Notes: generated by a model from the sequence alone, not told the origin. DNA of 64,000 bases from Paracidovorax wautersii (GCF_031453675.1 NZ_JAVIZX010000001.1:248001-312000); one strand, 5' to 3'. Shown: positions 1-9,052, counted from the stretch's first letter. Translations and numbers: made by a program.

Positions 1-1
1 G

Positions 2-1750
2 GTGGCGTATGTGCTGCTGATCGGCCTGGCCGCGCAGCTCGCCTGGAGCGGGCTGGAGCTGGGCGGCGAGTTCAGCGAGATGCTGCAGGCCCTGTCCAAG
101 GCCTCGGTGGGCCTGGCCGTGTTCGCGGCGTTCGTGATCGGGCTGGGCCATGCGCTGCTGGCACGCAAGCGCAGCTCCTGGCGGCTGCCGGCCATCCCGG
201 ACGATCTGGCCACCCGCCTGAGCCCCTACCCCTGGTGGCTGGCCATCGTGGCGGCGGTTGGCGGACTGATCACCGAGATCAACACCATCATCGGCTCCAG
301 CCTTGCGGCCGAAGTCACCGCCCATGCGTTCGTCGCGCTGCTGGTCTCCGCCCTCGCCACCTGCACGCTGCGGCACCTGCGCACCGCCGTCCCGGCCGCT
401 GCGGCTGCGGCTGCGGCTGCCGCGCAGGACGGCGAAGCCGCAGCGCCGGCGGCCCCGCCTCCTGCCCGCCCGGTGTGGGTCGGGCTGCTGATCGCCTGCG
501 CTGGTGTGGCCACCACGGCCACGGTGCTGCTGGTCGCCTTCGGCTACGTGGCGCTGGCCGGCACGCTGGCCCGGCAGATGGTGTGGAGCGCCGTGGTGTT
601 CGCCACCACCTATCTCCTGATCCAGCTGGCGGACGACCTGTGCGAAGCCCTGCTCTCGTCCAAGGGCGGCTTCGGCGAGCGGCTGCACAAGGGCCTGGGG
701 CTGGACGCCAAGCTGCTGGACCAGGCCTCGGTGCTGGTCTCGGGCGTGGTGCGCGTGGCGCTGTTCTTCTACATGGTGATCGCGCTGATGGCGCCGTTCG
801 GCACGGGGCCGGACGAGGTCTTCCGCCGTGGCACCACCGTGGACCACAGCCTGAAGGTGGGCGACATCACCCTCGCCCCGCAGGCGCTGCTCACGGCCCT
901 GGCGGTGATCATCGCCGGGCTGCTGATGATCCGCGTGGTCAAGCGCTGGCTGAGCGAGCGCTACTTTCCCAACACCTCGCTGGAGCCGGGCATGCGCAGC
1001 TCCATCACGACGCTGCTGGGCTACGTGGGCGGCATCGTGGTGGTGGCCATCGCGCTGGCGGGCCTGGGCATCAGCGTGGAGCGCATCGCGTGGGTGGCGA
1101 GCGCGCTGTCGGTGGGGATCGGCTTCGGGCTGCAGGCCATCGTGCAGAACTTCATCTCGGGCCTGATCCTGCTGGCCGAGCGCCCCGTGAAGGTGGGCGA
1201 CTGGGTGGTGCTGGGCACCACCGAAGGCGACGTGCGCCGCGTGAACGTACGCGCCACCGAGATCCAGCTGGGCGACCGCTCCACGGTGATCGTGCCCAAC
1301 TCCGAGTTCATCACCAAGACCGTGCGCAACATGACGCTGACCGGCGCCCCGGGCCGCGTGCTGCTGCGCCTGCCCGCGCCGCTGGACACGGACGCCAAGC
1401 GCATGCGCGCCCTGATCTTGGAGGCCTTCCAGGCGCACGAGAGCATCCTGGACAATCCCGAGCCCAGCGTCACGCTGGAGGACATCGTCAGCGGCACGCT
1501 CACCTTCCTGGCCATCGGCTACGTGAGCAACCCGCGCAACGCCGGCGGCGTGAAGAGCGACCTGCTGTTCACCATCCTGGAATCGCTGCGCGGCGCCGGC
1601 CTGGCCCTGTCGCCACCGGCATCGACCAGCGTGGCGCCCCATGCCCCCGCGCCCGCCGCAGCGGATGCGGCCCCTGCGCTGCCCACCGTCGCGGTGCCGC
1701 AGCCCCAGGGCCCTGCCGGGGCTGCGGGCGCAGCGCCGACCGCTACATAG
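2..1750 (+). CDS. MscS-family mechanosensitive channel, 5'-truncated by the window edge
   Basis: Carboxy-terminal 582 residues of a small-conductance mechanosensitive channel-like inner-membrane protein. Several hydrophobic helices precede the MscS core. The pore helix and start of the beta domain lie near residues 340-405, with the family signature GIGFGLQAIVQNFISG followed by LLAERPVKVGDWV. The reading frame is open from the first bases, and the GTG at position 2 is probably internal, because relatives (DUF3772/MscS type) carry a longer periplasmic N-terminus. An alanine-rich linker (residues about 130-155) separates two membrane blocks. The C-terminus is a low-complexity Ala/Pro tail. Such channels open under hypo-osmotic stress; the family call is firm, the specific role is not. 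Confidence 0.85.
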   Translation: MAYVLLIGLAAQLAWSGLELGGEFSEMLQALSKASVGLAVFAAFVIGLGHALLARKRSSWRLPAIPDDLATRLSPYPWWLAIVAAVGGLITEINTIIGSSLAAEVTAHAFVALLVSALATCTLRHLRTAVPAAAAAAAAAAQDGEAAAPAAPPPARPVWVGLLIACAGVATTATVLLVAFGYVALAGTLARQMVWSAVVFATTYLLIQLADDLCEALLSSKGGFGERLHKGLGLDAKLLDQASVLVSGVVRVALFFYMVIALMAPFGTGPDEVFRRGTTVDHSLKVGDITLAPQALLTALAVIIAGLLMIRVVKRWLSERYFPNTSLEPGMRSSITTLLGYVGGIVVVAIALAGLGISVERIAWVASALSVGIGFGLQAIVQNFISGLILLAERPVKVGDWVVLGTTEGDVRRVNVRATEIQLGDRSTVIVPNSEFITKTVRNMTLTGAPGRVLLRLPAPLDTDAKRMRALILEAFQAHESILDNPEPSVTLEDIVSGTLTFLAIGYVSNPRNAGGVKSDLLFTILESLRGAGLALSPPASTSVAPHAPAPAAADAAPALPTVAVPQPQGPAGAAGAAPTAT

Positions 1751-1794
1751 TTGATAGCTGCTTGCGCTTACCAGATAAGCGCCAGCGGCCTAAA
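1751..1794 (+). repeat. Dispersed two-hairpin repeat, copy A
   Basis: Begins immediately after the stop codon of the MscS gene with TTGATAGCTG, then a perfect 7-bp stem GCGCTTA (1764-1770) / TAAGCGC (1776-1782) around CCAGA, then AGCGGCCTAAAA. It matches the other copies in this window and may act as a 3'-end hairpin for the channel gene. Confidence 0.7.
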
Positions 1795-1858
1795 ACGCCT
1801 GCAAAGCGGCGCCGCGCTCAGATGGCGTGAATGAATCCGGAGTGGCCGAGCGGACTTC

Positions 1859-2827
1859 TCAATCCAGCTTGGCGCCGGACTGCTTCACCGCCGTGGCCCA
1901 GCGCGGCATCTCGCTCGCCAGGAACTTCGCAAAATCCTCGGCGCCCAGGTAGGCCGGGTCGGCGCCCTGGCTCACCATGCGGTTCTTCACCTCGGCCGAC
2001 TGCATCACCTGGCCGAAGGCGTCGCTGAGCTTGGCCACCACCTCCTTGGGCGTGCCGGCAGGCGCCAAAAAGCCGTAGAAACCCACCACCTCGAAGTTCT
2101 TGATGCCGCTCTCGATCACCGTGGGCACCTCGGGCAGCGCCGGGTTGCGCTCGCGGCTGGTGACGGCGAGCGCGCGCACCTTGCCTTGCTTGTGGTACGC
2201 GGCGGCCTGCGGAATGCTTTCGGCCATGAACTGCACCTGCCCGCCCATCAGGTCGGTGAAGGCCGGCGCACTGCCGCGGTAGGGGATGTGCACCATGAAC
2301 AGCCCCGTGGCGGTCTTGAACATCTCCGGCACCAGGTGGCTGATGCCGCCATTGCCCGCCGAGCCGAAGTTGACCTGCCCCGGCCGCGCCTTGGCATAGG
2401 CGATGAACTCCTGCAGGTTCTGCGCCGGCAGCTTGGGGTTGACCAGCAGCGCCAGCGGCTGCATCGCCGTTCGCGCAATGGGCGTGAAGTCCTTGAGCGT
2501 GGCGTAGGGCAGCCGGCTGTACAGCGCCGGATTGATGACCATCACGCCCGTGTTGGCCAGCATCAGCGTGTGGCCGTCGGGCGGTGCCTTCATCACGTCC
2601 TGCGCGCCCACCGTGCCGCCCGCGCCGGCCTTGTAGTCCACCACCACCGGCTGGCCCAGCACCGCCTGGAGCTTGTCGGTCAGCAGCCGCGCATGCTGGT
2701 CCAGCGGCCCGCCGGCCGGAAAGCCGATGACCACGCGGATGGGTTTGGACGGAAAGCCCTGCTGGGCCAGAGCGGCCACGGAAGTCAGGGTCAAGGCGGC
2801 GGCGGCAAGCCAGGTGCGCAAGCGCAT
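1859..2827 (-). CDS. Bug-family (TctC-like) periplasmic substrate-binding protein
   Basis: 322-residue extracytoplasmic receptor of the tripartite tricarboxylate transporter type, a family greatly expanded in Bordetella, Acidovorax and relatives. It has a typical signal peptide (residues 1-21, ending ALA before QQGFPSKPI), then the Bug landmarks IRVVIGFPAGGPLDQHAR and GVMVINPALYS. Bug receptors bind carboxylates such as citrate, glutamate or aromatic acids; the ligand cannot be read from sequence. No membrane subunits (TctA/TctB) are nearby, which is usual for orphan Bug genes. It lies downstream of the ligase gene on the same strand with a 170-bp gap containing GC-rich hairpins, so cotranscription is possible but unproven. 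Confidence 0.9.
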   Translation of the reverse strand: MRLRTWLAAAALTLTSVAALAQQGFPSKPIRVVIGFPAGGPLDQHARLLTDKLQAVLGQPVVVDYKAGAGGTVGAQDVMKAPPDGHTLMLANTGVMVINPALYSRLPYATLKDFTPIARTAMQPLALLVNPKLPAQNLQEFIAYAKARPGQVNFGSAGNGGISHLVPEMFKTATGLFMVHIPYRGSAPAFTDLMGGQVQFMAESIPQAAAYHKQGKVRALAVTSRERNPALPEVPTVIESGIKNFEVVGFYGFLAPAGTPKEVVAKLSDAFGQVMQSAEVKNRMVSQGADPAYLGAEDFAKFLASEMPRWATAVKQSGAKLD

Positions 2828-2997
2828 GGGAGGTCTCCGAATCGTTGTGATGGAGACGGCAGCTTAGGCGGGCGGAGCAGCGGATGCACGGGGCATTACC
2901 CGGGGCCCGGTGCGCTGAGCCAGGCAAGCGCCCCGCCGGGCGGCAGCCCGCGCGACGGCCGGGCTCCGCCGCGGAGCGGCGCCTTCGGCGGCCTCGG

Positions 2998-4653
2998 TCA
3001 CCTGCCGTGCTCCGCCAGTTGCGTGATGGCCCGCTGGCTGCCGGCCTCCTGCCTCAGCAAGAACTTCTGGATCTTGCCGGTCGCCGTCTTCGGAAGCGCA
3101 TGGAAGACCACGCGCTTCGGGCACTTGAAGTGCGCCAGCCGCTCGCGGCAGAACGCGATGAGCGCCTCCTGCGTCGGCGCGCTCACACCGGCCTTGAGTT
3201 CGACGTAGGCGCAGGGCACCTCCCCCCAGCGGGCGTCCGGCTGGGCGACCACGGCAGCATGCAGCACGGCGGGATGCGCATGCAGCACATCCTCGACCTC
3301 GACCGAGGAGATGTTCTCGCCGCCGGAAATGATGACGTCCTTGGACCGGTCCGTGATCTGGATGGCGCCGCCGTCATGGACCACCGCGACGTCGCCGGTC
3401 CGGAACCATCCGTCCGCCAGCGCCTTCCGTGTGGCCGCTTCGTTCTTGAAGTAGCCCATCATCACCGTGTTGCCCCGCAGCATCAGCTCGCCCGTGGTGC
3501 AACCGTCCTGCGGGACCGGGGCGAGCGTATCGGCATCGCCCACCATCAGGCCTTCGAACATGGCGGCACGCGCCCCCTGGCGGATGCGGCGCCTGCCCTG
3601 CTCGGCCGCGGGCAGATCGTCCCAGCCATCCTGCCAGACGCAGCTCACGGGCGTGCCCGAGACCTCGGTGATGCCAAACACATGCTCCACGTCGAATCCC
3701 ATATCCAGCACCGACTGCAGGACGGCCAGGGGCGGGGGCGAGCCGGCCGTGAGCACCCGGACGGGGTGCGGCAGCTTCCGGTCCCTGGCAGCGTCGGCCA
3801 GCATGGCCATGACGATGGGCGCAGCGCACAGGTGGTCCACGCGCCGGTCCTCGATTTCCGTCCACACCGCGTCGGCGGACACGCGCCGCAGGCAGATGTG
3901 CGTGCCCGCGGCGGCGGTGATCGCCCAGGTGAAGCACCAGCCGTTGGCGTGGAACATGGGCAATGTCCACAGATAGCGCGGCGCCCTGGGCAGCGCCCAG
4001 TTGGTCACCTGCAGCTGGCTCATGAGGTAGGTGCCGCGGTGGCTGGCCACCACGCCTTTCGGGTCGCCCGTGGTCCCGGAGGTGTAGTTGAGGGCGATGG
4101 GCTGCCATTCATCCTGGGGCCAGAGGCCCGGGAACTGCGGGTCGCCGCCGGCAAGCAGGGCCTCGTAGTCGGTGTCGCCGAGGGCCGGCCCTTCGGGGGC
4201 CAGATGGTCGGCGATGTCGACCACGGCCGGCGGGTCCTCCAGCATCTTCAGGGCCTTCGTGGCCACGGGCACGAGTTCACGGTCGACCATGAGCAGCCGG
4301 CACTCCCCGTGGCGCAGGATGAATGCGATGCCTTCTGCATCAAGCCGGTGGTTGATCGCATTCAGCACCGCCCCCGCCAACGGCACGCCGTAGTGCGCCT
4401 CCAGCAGCGCAGGCGTATTCGGAGCGAGCACGGAAACGGTGTCGCCCGGCTGTACGCCCCGCGCCACCAGGGCAGAGGCAAGCCGGTAGCAGCGCTCGCG
4501 CATCTGTTGCCAAGTGCGCTGGAGATCGCCATGGACCACGGCGGCACGGTGCGGATGCACCAGTGCGGCGCGGTCCAGGAAACCCAGCGGTGTCAGAGGC
4601 ACATGGTTGGCCGCGCACCGGTCGAGGCCTTGCGAATAAGAAGCTGCGCTCAT
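2998..4653 (-). CDS. AMP-dependent acyl-CoA synthetase/ligase
   Basis: 551-residue ANL-superfamily enzyme that activates a carboxylic acid to its CoA thioester via an acyl-adenylate. The P-loop motif YTSGTTGDPKGV is present, and the C-terminal part shows DGWFRTGDVAV, ITDRSKDVIISGGENIS and the catalytic lysine context PKTATGKIQKF. Overall it resembles medium-chain or aryl/alkyl acyl-CoA ligases (DmdB-like). Start chosen at the ATG preceded by GGTAGGAGACAAAACG, a strong ribosome site; the frame stays open further upstream but without conserved sequence. It begins 11 bp after the nitroreductase stop, so the two are almost certainly one operon. Substrate unknown; an aromatic or branched acid is an inference from the neighbouring permease. 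Confidence 0.9.
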   Translation of the reverse strand: MSAASYSQGLDRCAANHVPLTPLGFLDRAALVHPHRAAVVHGDLQRTWQQMRERCYRLASALVARGVQPGDTVSVLAPNTPALLEAHYGVPLAGAVLNAINHRLDAEGIAFILRHGECRLLMVDRELVPVATKALKMLEDPPAVVDIADHLAPEGPALGDTDYEALLAGGDPQFPGLWPQDEWQPIALNYTSGTTGDPKGVVASHRGTYLMSQLQVTNWALPRAPRYLWTLPMFHANGWCFTWAITAAAGTHICLRRVSADAVWTEIEDRRVDHLCAAPIVMAMLADAARDRKLPHPVRVLTAGSPPPLAVLQSVLDMGFDVEHVFGITEVSGTPVSCVWQDGWDDLPAAEQGRRRIRQGARAAMFEGLMVGDADTLAPVPQDGCTTGELMLRGNTVMMGYFKNEAATRKALADGWFRTGDVAVVHDGGAIQITDRSKDVIISGGENISSVEVEDVLHAHPAVLHAAVVAQPDARWGEVPCAYVELKAGVSAPTQEALIAFCRERLAHFKCPKRVVFHALPKTATGKIQKFLLRQEAGSQRAITQLAEHGR

Positions 4654-4664
4654 CGTTTTGTCTC

Positions 4665-5420
4665 CTACCGGTCGTGGAAGCTGGTGAATGCGGACACGGG
4701 CTCCCGCTCCGTGACGAGGGTGTTCTCGATGCACGACGGATCGGCATACCCCAGGCTCATGCCGCACACGAGCATCCGCCCGTCCGGTATGCCGAGCAGG
4801 GCAGCGATCTGCCGGTGGAATTTCAGGAACGCGGCCTGGGGGCAGGTGTGCAGTTGAAGGCTGCGGGCAGCCACCATCACGCTCTGCAGAAACATGCCGT
4901 AGTCCAGCAGGCTGCCCTCTTGCAGTTGCCGGTCCACCGTGAAGAACAGCCCGACCGGCGCGTCGAAGAAGCGGTAATTGCGCCCGTGCTGCCGGTGCAT
5001 GCGCTGCTTGTCGCCCTTGGCAATCCCGAGCAGCCCGTACAGGTCCCAGCCGACCTTGCGGCGCCGCTCCAGGTAGGGCGACACCCATTCGCGGGGGTAG
5101 TAGTCGTACGGCTCGTCCAGCGCACCAGCCGATGGATCGTCATCCAGCCGGGCCAGGGCAGCGGAGAGACGCTCCTTCATGGCCCCCGTCACCACATGCA
5201 CGCGCCAGGGCTGCATGTTCATGCCCGAGGCGCTGTGGCTCGCGGTCTGCAGGATCGATTCGATGTCCTCGCGGGCCACGGGGGTCGGAAGAAACGCCCG
5301 GACGCTGCGCCGCGACTTGATCGCCCAAGCCACGGCCTCCTTCAAGGTGTCGGGGTCGAGCCTGCTCGGGGCACTGCGGTCCATCAGCCATTCCTCGTTG
5401 TGTACATCCAAAGCACTCAT
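4665..5420 (-). CDS. Nitroreductase-family FMN enzyme (PnbA/NfnB-like)
   Basis: 251-residue flavin-dependent NAD(P)H oxidoreductase. The N-terminal IKSRRSVRAFLPTPV and ASGMNMQPWRVHVVTG motifs form the FMN phosphate and substrate site of the nitroreductase fold; the C-terminal GMSLGYAD element is also typical. It is closest in pattern to nitroreductases acting on nitrobenzoate or nitrophenol-type compounds, but many members have other physiological substrates. Start taken at the second of two in-frame ATGs (positions 5420 and 5426), which leaves GAGG at proper spacing. It sits between the aromatic-acid type permease and the acyl-CoA ligase on one strand, suggesting a shared catabolic task. Confidence 0.88.
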   Translation of the reverse strand: MSALDVHNEEWLMDRSAPSRLDPDTLKEAVAWAIKSRRSVRAFLPTPVAREDIESILQTASHSASGMNMQPWRVHVVTGAMKERLSAALARLDDDPSAGALDEPYDYYPREWVSPYLERRRKVGWDLYGLLGIAKGDKQRMHRQHGRNYRFFDAPVGLFFTVDRQLQEGSLLDYGMFLQSVMVAARSLQLHTCPQAAFLKFHRQIAALLGIPDGRMLVCGMSLGYADPSCIENTLVTEREPVSAFTSFHDR

Positions 5421-5436
5421 CTCCATTCCTCGAAAG

Positions 5437-5490
5437 CGCCGTTCTCCCGTGGCGTGCCAGGCCCCCACGGCACCGCCACGGAGAGCGGCG
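5437..5490 (-). promoter_or_regulatory. Long stem-loop between permease and nitroreductase genes
   Basis: CGCCGTTCTCCCGTGGCG (5437-5454) pairs with 5474-5490 with one bulge and one mismatch, about 16 bp of stem, and an inner GTGCC/GGCAC stem closes the loop. There is no T-tract, so it looks more like an mRNA processing or stability element than a terminator. Confidence 0.45.
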
Positions 5491-5536
5491 GTCACCTCAT
5501 TCACCCGCCGGGGCGCGCAGCCTTCCCCCGGGGCCA

Positions 5537-6877
5537 TCAGCCGGCGAGCGCGCGCTCGGCCTTCACCCGCGACGAGTCGGCGCGCGACTGGTTCACCAGC
5601 ATCACGGCGCAGGCCCCGACCACACCGGCCAGTGCGATCGCCATGAAGTTCTGTTCCATGGGCAGGTTCAGGGACACCAGCCAGCCGATCAGGACGGGCG
5701 CGACGATCGCACCGATGCGCCCCACGCCCGACGCGAAGCCGACGCCCGTGGAGCGGGTGGCTGGTGCGTAGAAATCGCCGGCATAGGCGTAGGCCAACAG
5801 CTGGGTCCCCAGGGTCGACGCGCCGACGATGAAGACGACGAAGAACAGCAGCTCGGTGGACTTGGTGAACGCGAGCGCAGTGAGCGATAACGCACCGATG
5901 ACATAGAAGGAAACCAACACGTGCTTGATATTCAGCTTGTCGCTCAGCAGGCCGCCGCCGATGGCACCGAAGATGGCGCCCACGTTGAACACGATGACGA
6001 AGTTGAGTGCCGAACCCAAGCTGTAGCCCGCCATCGCCATCAGCTTGGTGAGCCAGGAATTCAGCGCATAGACCATGAACAGGCCCGTCATGAAGGCCAT
6101 CCAGATCATGACGGTGCTGAAGCCGCGGCCTTCCTCGAAGAGGCTGCGCACCGGCGCGGCCCGGGCCTTGTCCGTCGGCGAGCCGACGAACACGGCCTGG
6201 GCGGGCAGCGCGCGCTGCGGTGCCATCTTCTGGGCGATGCGGCGCAGCTCCGCCTGGTTGCCCTGCTTGACCAGGGTGGACAAGGACTCCGGCATCGTCT
6301 TGAGGATGAACGGGATCAACAGCACCGGCAGGCCGGCGACGTAGAAGACCCATTGCCAGCCGTGGCTCTCGATCAGCTGCTTGGCCGTCAAGGCGACCAG
6401 GATGCCGCCGACCGAGTAGCCGGCGAAGACCATGGTGACCAGCCGCGTGCGGAGTGGGGCCGGCGCGAACTCGCCCATCTGCGCCGTCATGATGGGCAGC
6501 ACCCCGCCGATCCCCAGCCCGGCGATGAACCGCGTCACGCTGAAGCTGACGGGATCGTTCGTCAGCCCCGCGGCAGCCGTGAACAGGCTGAACAGGGCCA
6601 CGCACACCGCGGTCATGCGGGGACGGCCGATCCGGTCCGCCAGGGTTCCGAGAAAGATCGCGCCCAGCATGGTGCCGAAGAGCGCCGAGCCGGCCATGAT
6701 GCCGGCGCTCGTCGCGTCCACGCCCATGTCCTTCATGATCGACGGCAGGGCCGCCCCGACCACGGCCAGGTCATAGCCGTCGATGACCAGAATCAGCACG
6801 CACCAGAAAAGCACGAGGCCGTGGAAGCGGTTGAATCGGGATTGCCCAGCCAGGGCGTGTACATCCACCTGTTGCAT
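5537..6877 (-). CDS. MFS transporter, aromatic acid:H+ symporter (AAHS) family
   Basis: 446-residue, 12-helix major facilitator. The first helix carries DGYDLAVVGAALP, the DGYD motif that marks AAHS permeases such as PcaK, BenK and MhpT, followed by loop 2-3 GTLADRIGRPRM. It would import an aromatic or related carboxylate with protons across the inner membrane. The ATG is preceded by ACAGGAGACAAAG, nearly the same leader as the downstream ligase gene. It is the first gene of the minus-strand cluster permease-nitroreductase-ligase, with an AraC-type regulator gene immediately upstream. Family assignment is strong; the substrate is not determinable. Confidence 0.9.
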   Translation of the reverse strand: MQQVDVHALAGQSRFNRFHGLVLFWCVLILVIDGYDLAVVGAALPSIMKDMGVDATSAGIMAGSALFGTMLGAIFLGTLADRIGRPRMTAVCVALFSLFTAAAGLTNDPVSFSVTRFIAGLGIGGVLPIMTAQMGEFAPAPLRTRLVTMVFAGYSVGGILVALTAKQLIESHGWQWVFYVAGLPVLLIPFILKTMPESLSTLVKQGNQAELRRIAQKMAPQRALPAQAVFVGSPTDKARAAPVRSLFEEGRGFSTVMIWMAFMTGLFMVYALNSWLTKLMAMAGYSLGSALNFVIVFNVGAIFGAIGGGLLSDKLNIKHVLVSFYVIGALSLTALAFTKSTELLFFVVFIVGASTLGTQLLAYAYAGDFYAPATRSTGVGFASGVGRIGAIVAPVLIGWLVSLNLPMEQNFMAIALAGVVGACAVMLVNQSRADSSRVKAERALAG

Positions 6878-7022
6878 CTTTGTCTCCTGTCGTTGTGATG
6901 TGCCGCTCTGTGTGCGGCTCAGGCGGAGAGTAGGTTCTGAAGGGCCTCATCACCATGCCCAGCCACCCCGGATGCGCTGGGGCGTTTGGACACTGGCCGC
7001 AGTAGCGGCCGCGGCGCTCGGG

Positions 7023-8039
7023 CTATGGCGCGGGACCGCGCGACCGGTAGGCCCCGGGACTGACGCCGGTCCACTTCTTGAACGCCCGGTGGAAGGCGCT
7101 GGTTTCCTGGAAGCCGGTTCGGGCGGCGACCTCCGCGACGGTGAGGGCATCCCCGGACAGCAGATCGATGGCGATGTCCCGGCGCAGGTCATCCCGCAGC
7201 TTCTGGTAGCTCATGCCCTCCTGCTGCAGGCGGCGCTGGAGCGTGGTGCCGGACACGCACATGTCCTGGGCCAGCGCGTCGAGGTCGGGCCACCCCTCGG
7301 GGAACTCGGCGCGGAGCCTCTTGCGGATCTGCGCGCTCACGCTCGCATCGTTGCGGTACTTGACCAGCAGGTTCGCCGGTGCGGCGCGCAGAAAGCCATC
7401 CACCGTGTCCTGCGTCTCCACGATCTTCAGCGCCAGAAGCTCTGCCGAGAACGACAGGTAGGTGGACTCGCCGTTGAACACCACGTTGTCGCAGAAGCGC
7501 GTCCGGTAATGGCTGTCATCGGCCGGCGCAGGGCAGCGGAACTGCAGGGTGGTGACCGCGATCCTGCGGTGCACCAGCCAACAGGCCAGGCCATGGACCA
7601 GGATGAACCAGGTGCCGTAGCCAAACAGCCGGCGCATCACCCCGCCGTCATGCAGGACGATGCGGGCCTCGTCGCCTGACAGGACCAACTCACCCCGGAA
7701 GTCATCGAGGGTGGCGTGCAGGAACCGCAGGATGCGGCGAAGGGCGTGCTCCAGGTTGTCGCAGCCCACGGCGGCCCGGGTCATCAGGGCATAGCTTCCG
7801 CGGCGCAGCCCGTGGCTGTCGAGTCCGAAGAACTCATCGTCCATCAGGTCTGCCAGGCTGACCCACATGCGGGAGTAGGCGTCCGCGGAAATCCGCGCAC
7901 GCGGCGATCCGAGCAGGGCCTTGTCCAGATGGGCATGGTCGAGCACCCGGGTGATTTCCAGGTTCCTGTGGATGGCGGAGCCCAGGGCCTCATGAACCAG
8001 CTCCATGGACACCGTGCCTTTGATTCCGGCGGACTTCAT
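7023..8039 (-). CDS. AraC-family transcriptional regulator (Arabinose_bd-type N domain)
   Basis: 338-residue activator. The N-terminal about 210 residues fit the PF12625-type effector domain (GCDNLEHALRRILRFLHATLDD), and the C-terminal about 95 residues form the double helix-turn-helix, with MCVSGTTLQRRLQQEGMSYQKLRDDLR and VAEVAARTGFQETSAFHRAFKKWTGVSP. Start chosen at the ATG 7 bp after GGAG; an in-frame ATG 51 bp upstream lacks a ribosome site. It lies directly upstream of the permease operon, in the same orientation with a 145-bp gap, so it is the likely regulator of that cluster (inference from position). Confidence 0.88.
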   Translation of the reverse strand: MKSAGIKGTVSMELVHEALGSAIHRNLEITRVLDHAHLDKALLGSPRARISADAYSRMWVSLADLMDDEFFGLDSHGLRRGSYALMTRAAVGCDNLEHALRRILRFLHATLDDFRGELVLSGDEARIVLHDGGVMRRLFGYGTWFILVHGLACWLVHRRIAVTTLQFRCPAPADDSHYRTRFCDNVVFNGESTYLSFSAELLALKIVETQDTVDGFLRAAPANLLVKYRNDASVSAQIRKRLRAEFPEGWPDLDALAQDMCVSGTTLQRRLQQEGMSYQKLRDDLRRDIAIDLLSGDALTVAEVAARTGFQETSAFHRAFKKWTGVSPGAYRSRGPAP

Positions 8040-8120
8040 CGCATCGCTCCAGCGAGTCGGGGTGCCCGGATTCTGGCCGACCGCACCCAACCAATGGCGG
8101 CACCACCGGCCGCTGCTCCG

Positions 8121-9011
8121 CTACACAGCCTCAGGCTGCTCAAGGTGCCCACCCACCGCCGCCGACAGGAACTCCACCGCCGCCCGCACCCGCGCCGTGC
8201 GCTGCAGGTCCGGGTGCAGCACCAGCCAGACGTCGTAGTCATGCGCCCGGCGGCGGTCGGGCCACAGGCGGGTGAGGCCTTCGCGTTCGCCCATCCACAG
8301 CGGCATCTCGCCGATACCGAGGCCGGCCGCCACCGCCTTGCGCACCAGCAGGCTGGAGGGCAGCGCAGCGGCGATGCGGCCCTGGCGCGCAGGCACCCCG
8401 GCCAAGGTGAGGTGCGGCGCGTTCTCCAAGTAGGGGGCATAGGCGACGAGGTGGTGGCCGCGCAGTTCGTCCTCGGGCTGGGGCATGCCGAAGCGCTCCA
8501 GGTAGACGGCGCTGGCGAACAGGCCCACGGGCCAGGAGGCCACGCGCCGCACCACCAGATCGGGCGTGTCGGGCCGCACGTTGCGGAAGGCGATATCGGC
8601 CTGCCGGCGCGTGAGGCTGAGCAACTGCGTGGACACCTGCAGGTCCACGCGGATCTGCGGCCAGCGCTGCTGTAGCCGTCCGATGGCCGGCAGGAGCAGG
8701 TCCACGGCGATCGAGTCGGTGCTGGTCACGCGCACCAGGCCGCCGGGCTCCTCGTCCTGGCCCTCGACCTTGGTGCGCAGGTCCAGCGCCGCGCTCTCCA
8801 TGCGGCGCGCGGCGGCCAGCGCGGCCTCGCCGGCGGCGGTGAGCAGGTAGCCGTCCCGCGCCCGCAGGAACAGGCGGGCACCCAGCTCGGCCTCCAGCGC
8901 GTTCAGCCGCCGCCCGGCAGTGGCCTGGTCGATGCCCAGGCTGCGTGCCGCAGCCCGCAATGAGGGGGCACGGGTGAGGGCGAGAAAGATGCGGGTGTCG
9001 TCCCAGTTCAT
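8121..9011 (-). CDS. LysR-family transcriptional regulator
   Basis: 296-residue LTTR. The N-terminal winged helix (MNWDDTRIFLALTRAPSLRAAARSLG, then DQATAGRRLNALEAELGARLFLR) is followed by a periplasmic-binding-like effector domain (residues about 90-290). The opening WDDTRIFLALTR is typical of the subgroup near VPA-type regulators that control adjacent oxidoreductases. It is transcribed divergently from the quinone oxidoreductase gene across a 187-bp spacer that contains a 24-bp palindrome, the arrangement expected for autoregulation plus control of the neighbour. Confidence 0.9.
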   Translation of the reverse strand: MNWDDTRIFLALTRAPSLRAAARSLGIDQATAGRRLNALEAELGARLFLRARDGYLLTAAGEAALAAARRMESAALDLRTKVEGQDEEPGGLVRVTSTDSIAVDLLLPAIGRLQQRWPQIRVDLQVSTQLLSLTRRQADIAFRNVRPDTPDLVVRRVASWPVGLFASAVYLERFGMPQPEDELRGHHLVAYAPYLENAPHLTLAGVPARQGRIAAALPSSLLVRKAVAAGLGIGEMPLWMGEREGLTRLWPDRRRAHDYDVWLVLHPDLQRTARVRAAVEFLSAAVGGHLEQPEAV

Positions 9012-9052
9012 GGCGGTGGCGCGGCGGGAGGCCGGTGGTCAGGGCAGCACGG

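Noticed and set aside
1838-1852. GGAGTGGCCGAGCGG, resembling the start of a tRNA-Ser or tRNA-Leu
   Set aside because: Only the 5' D-arm-like stretch matches; no anticodon arm, T-arm or acceptor partner follows, and the sequence runs into the Bug gene. Possibly chance or a tiny tRNA relic.
2884-4857. Very long open frame antisense to the acyl-CoA ligase gene
   Set aside because: It mirrors a well-supported enzyme on the other strand, has a His/Gly/Arg/Gln-rich composition typical of antisense GC-rich DNA, and shows no domain. Similar long shadows (34549-36489, 40032-42272, 61006-63531) were rejected for the same reason.
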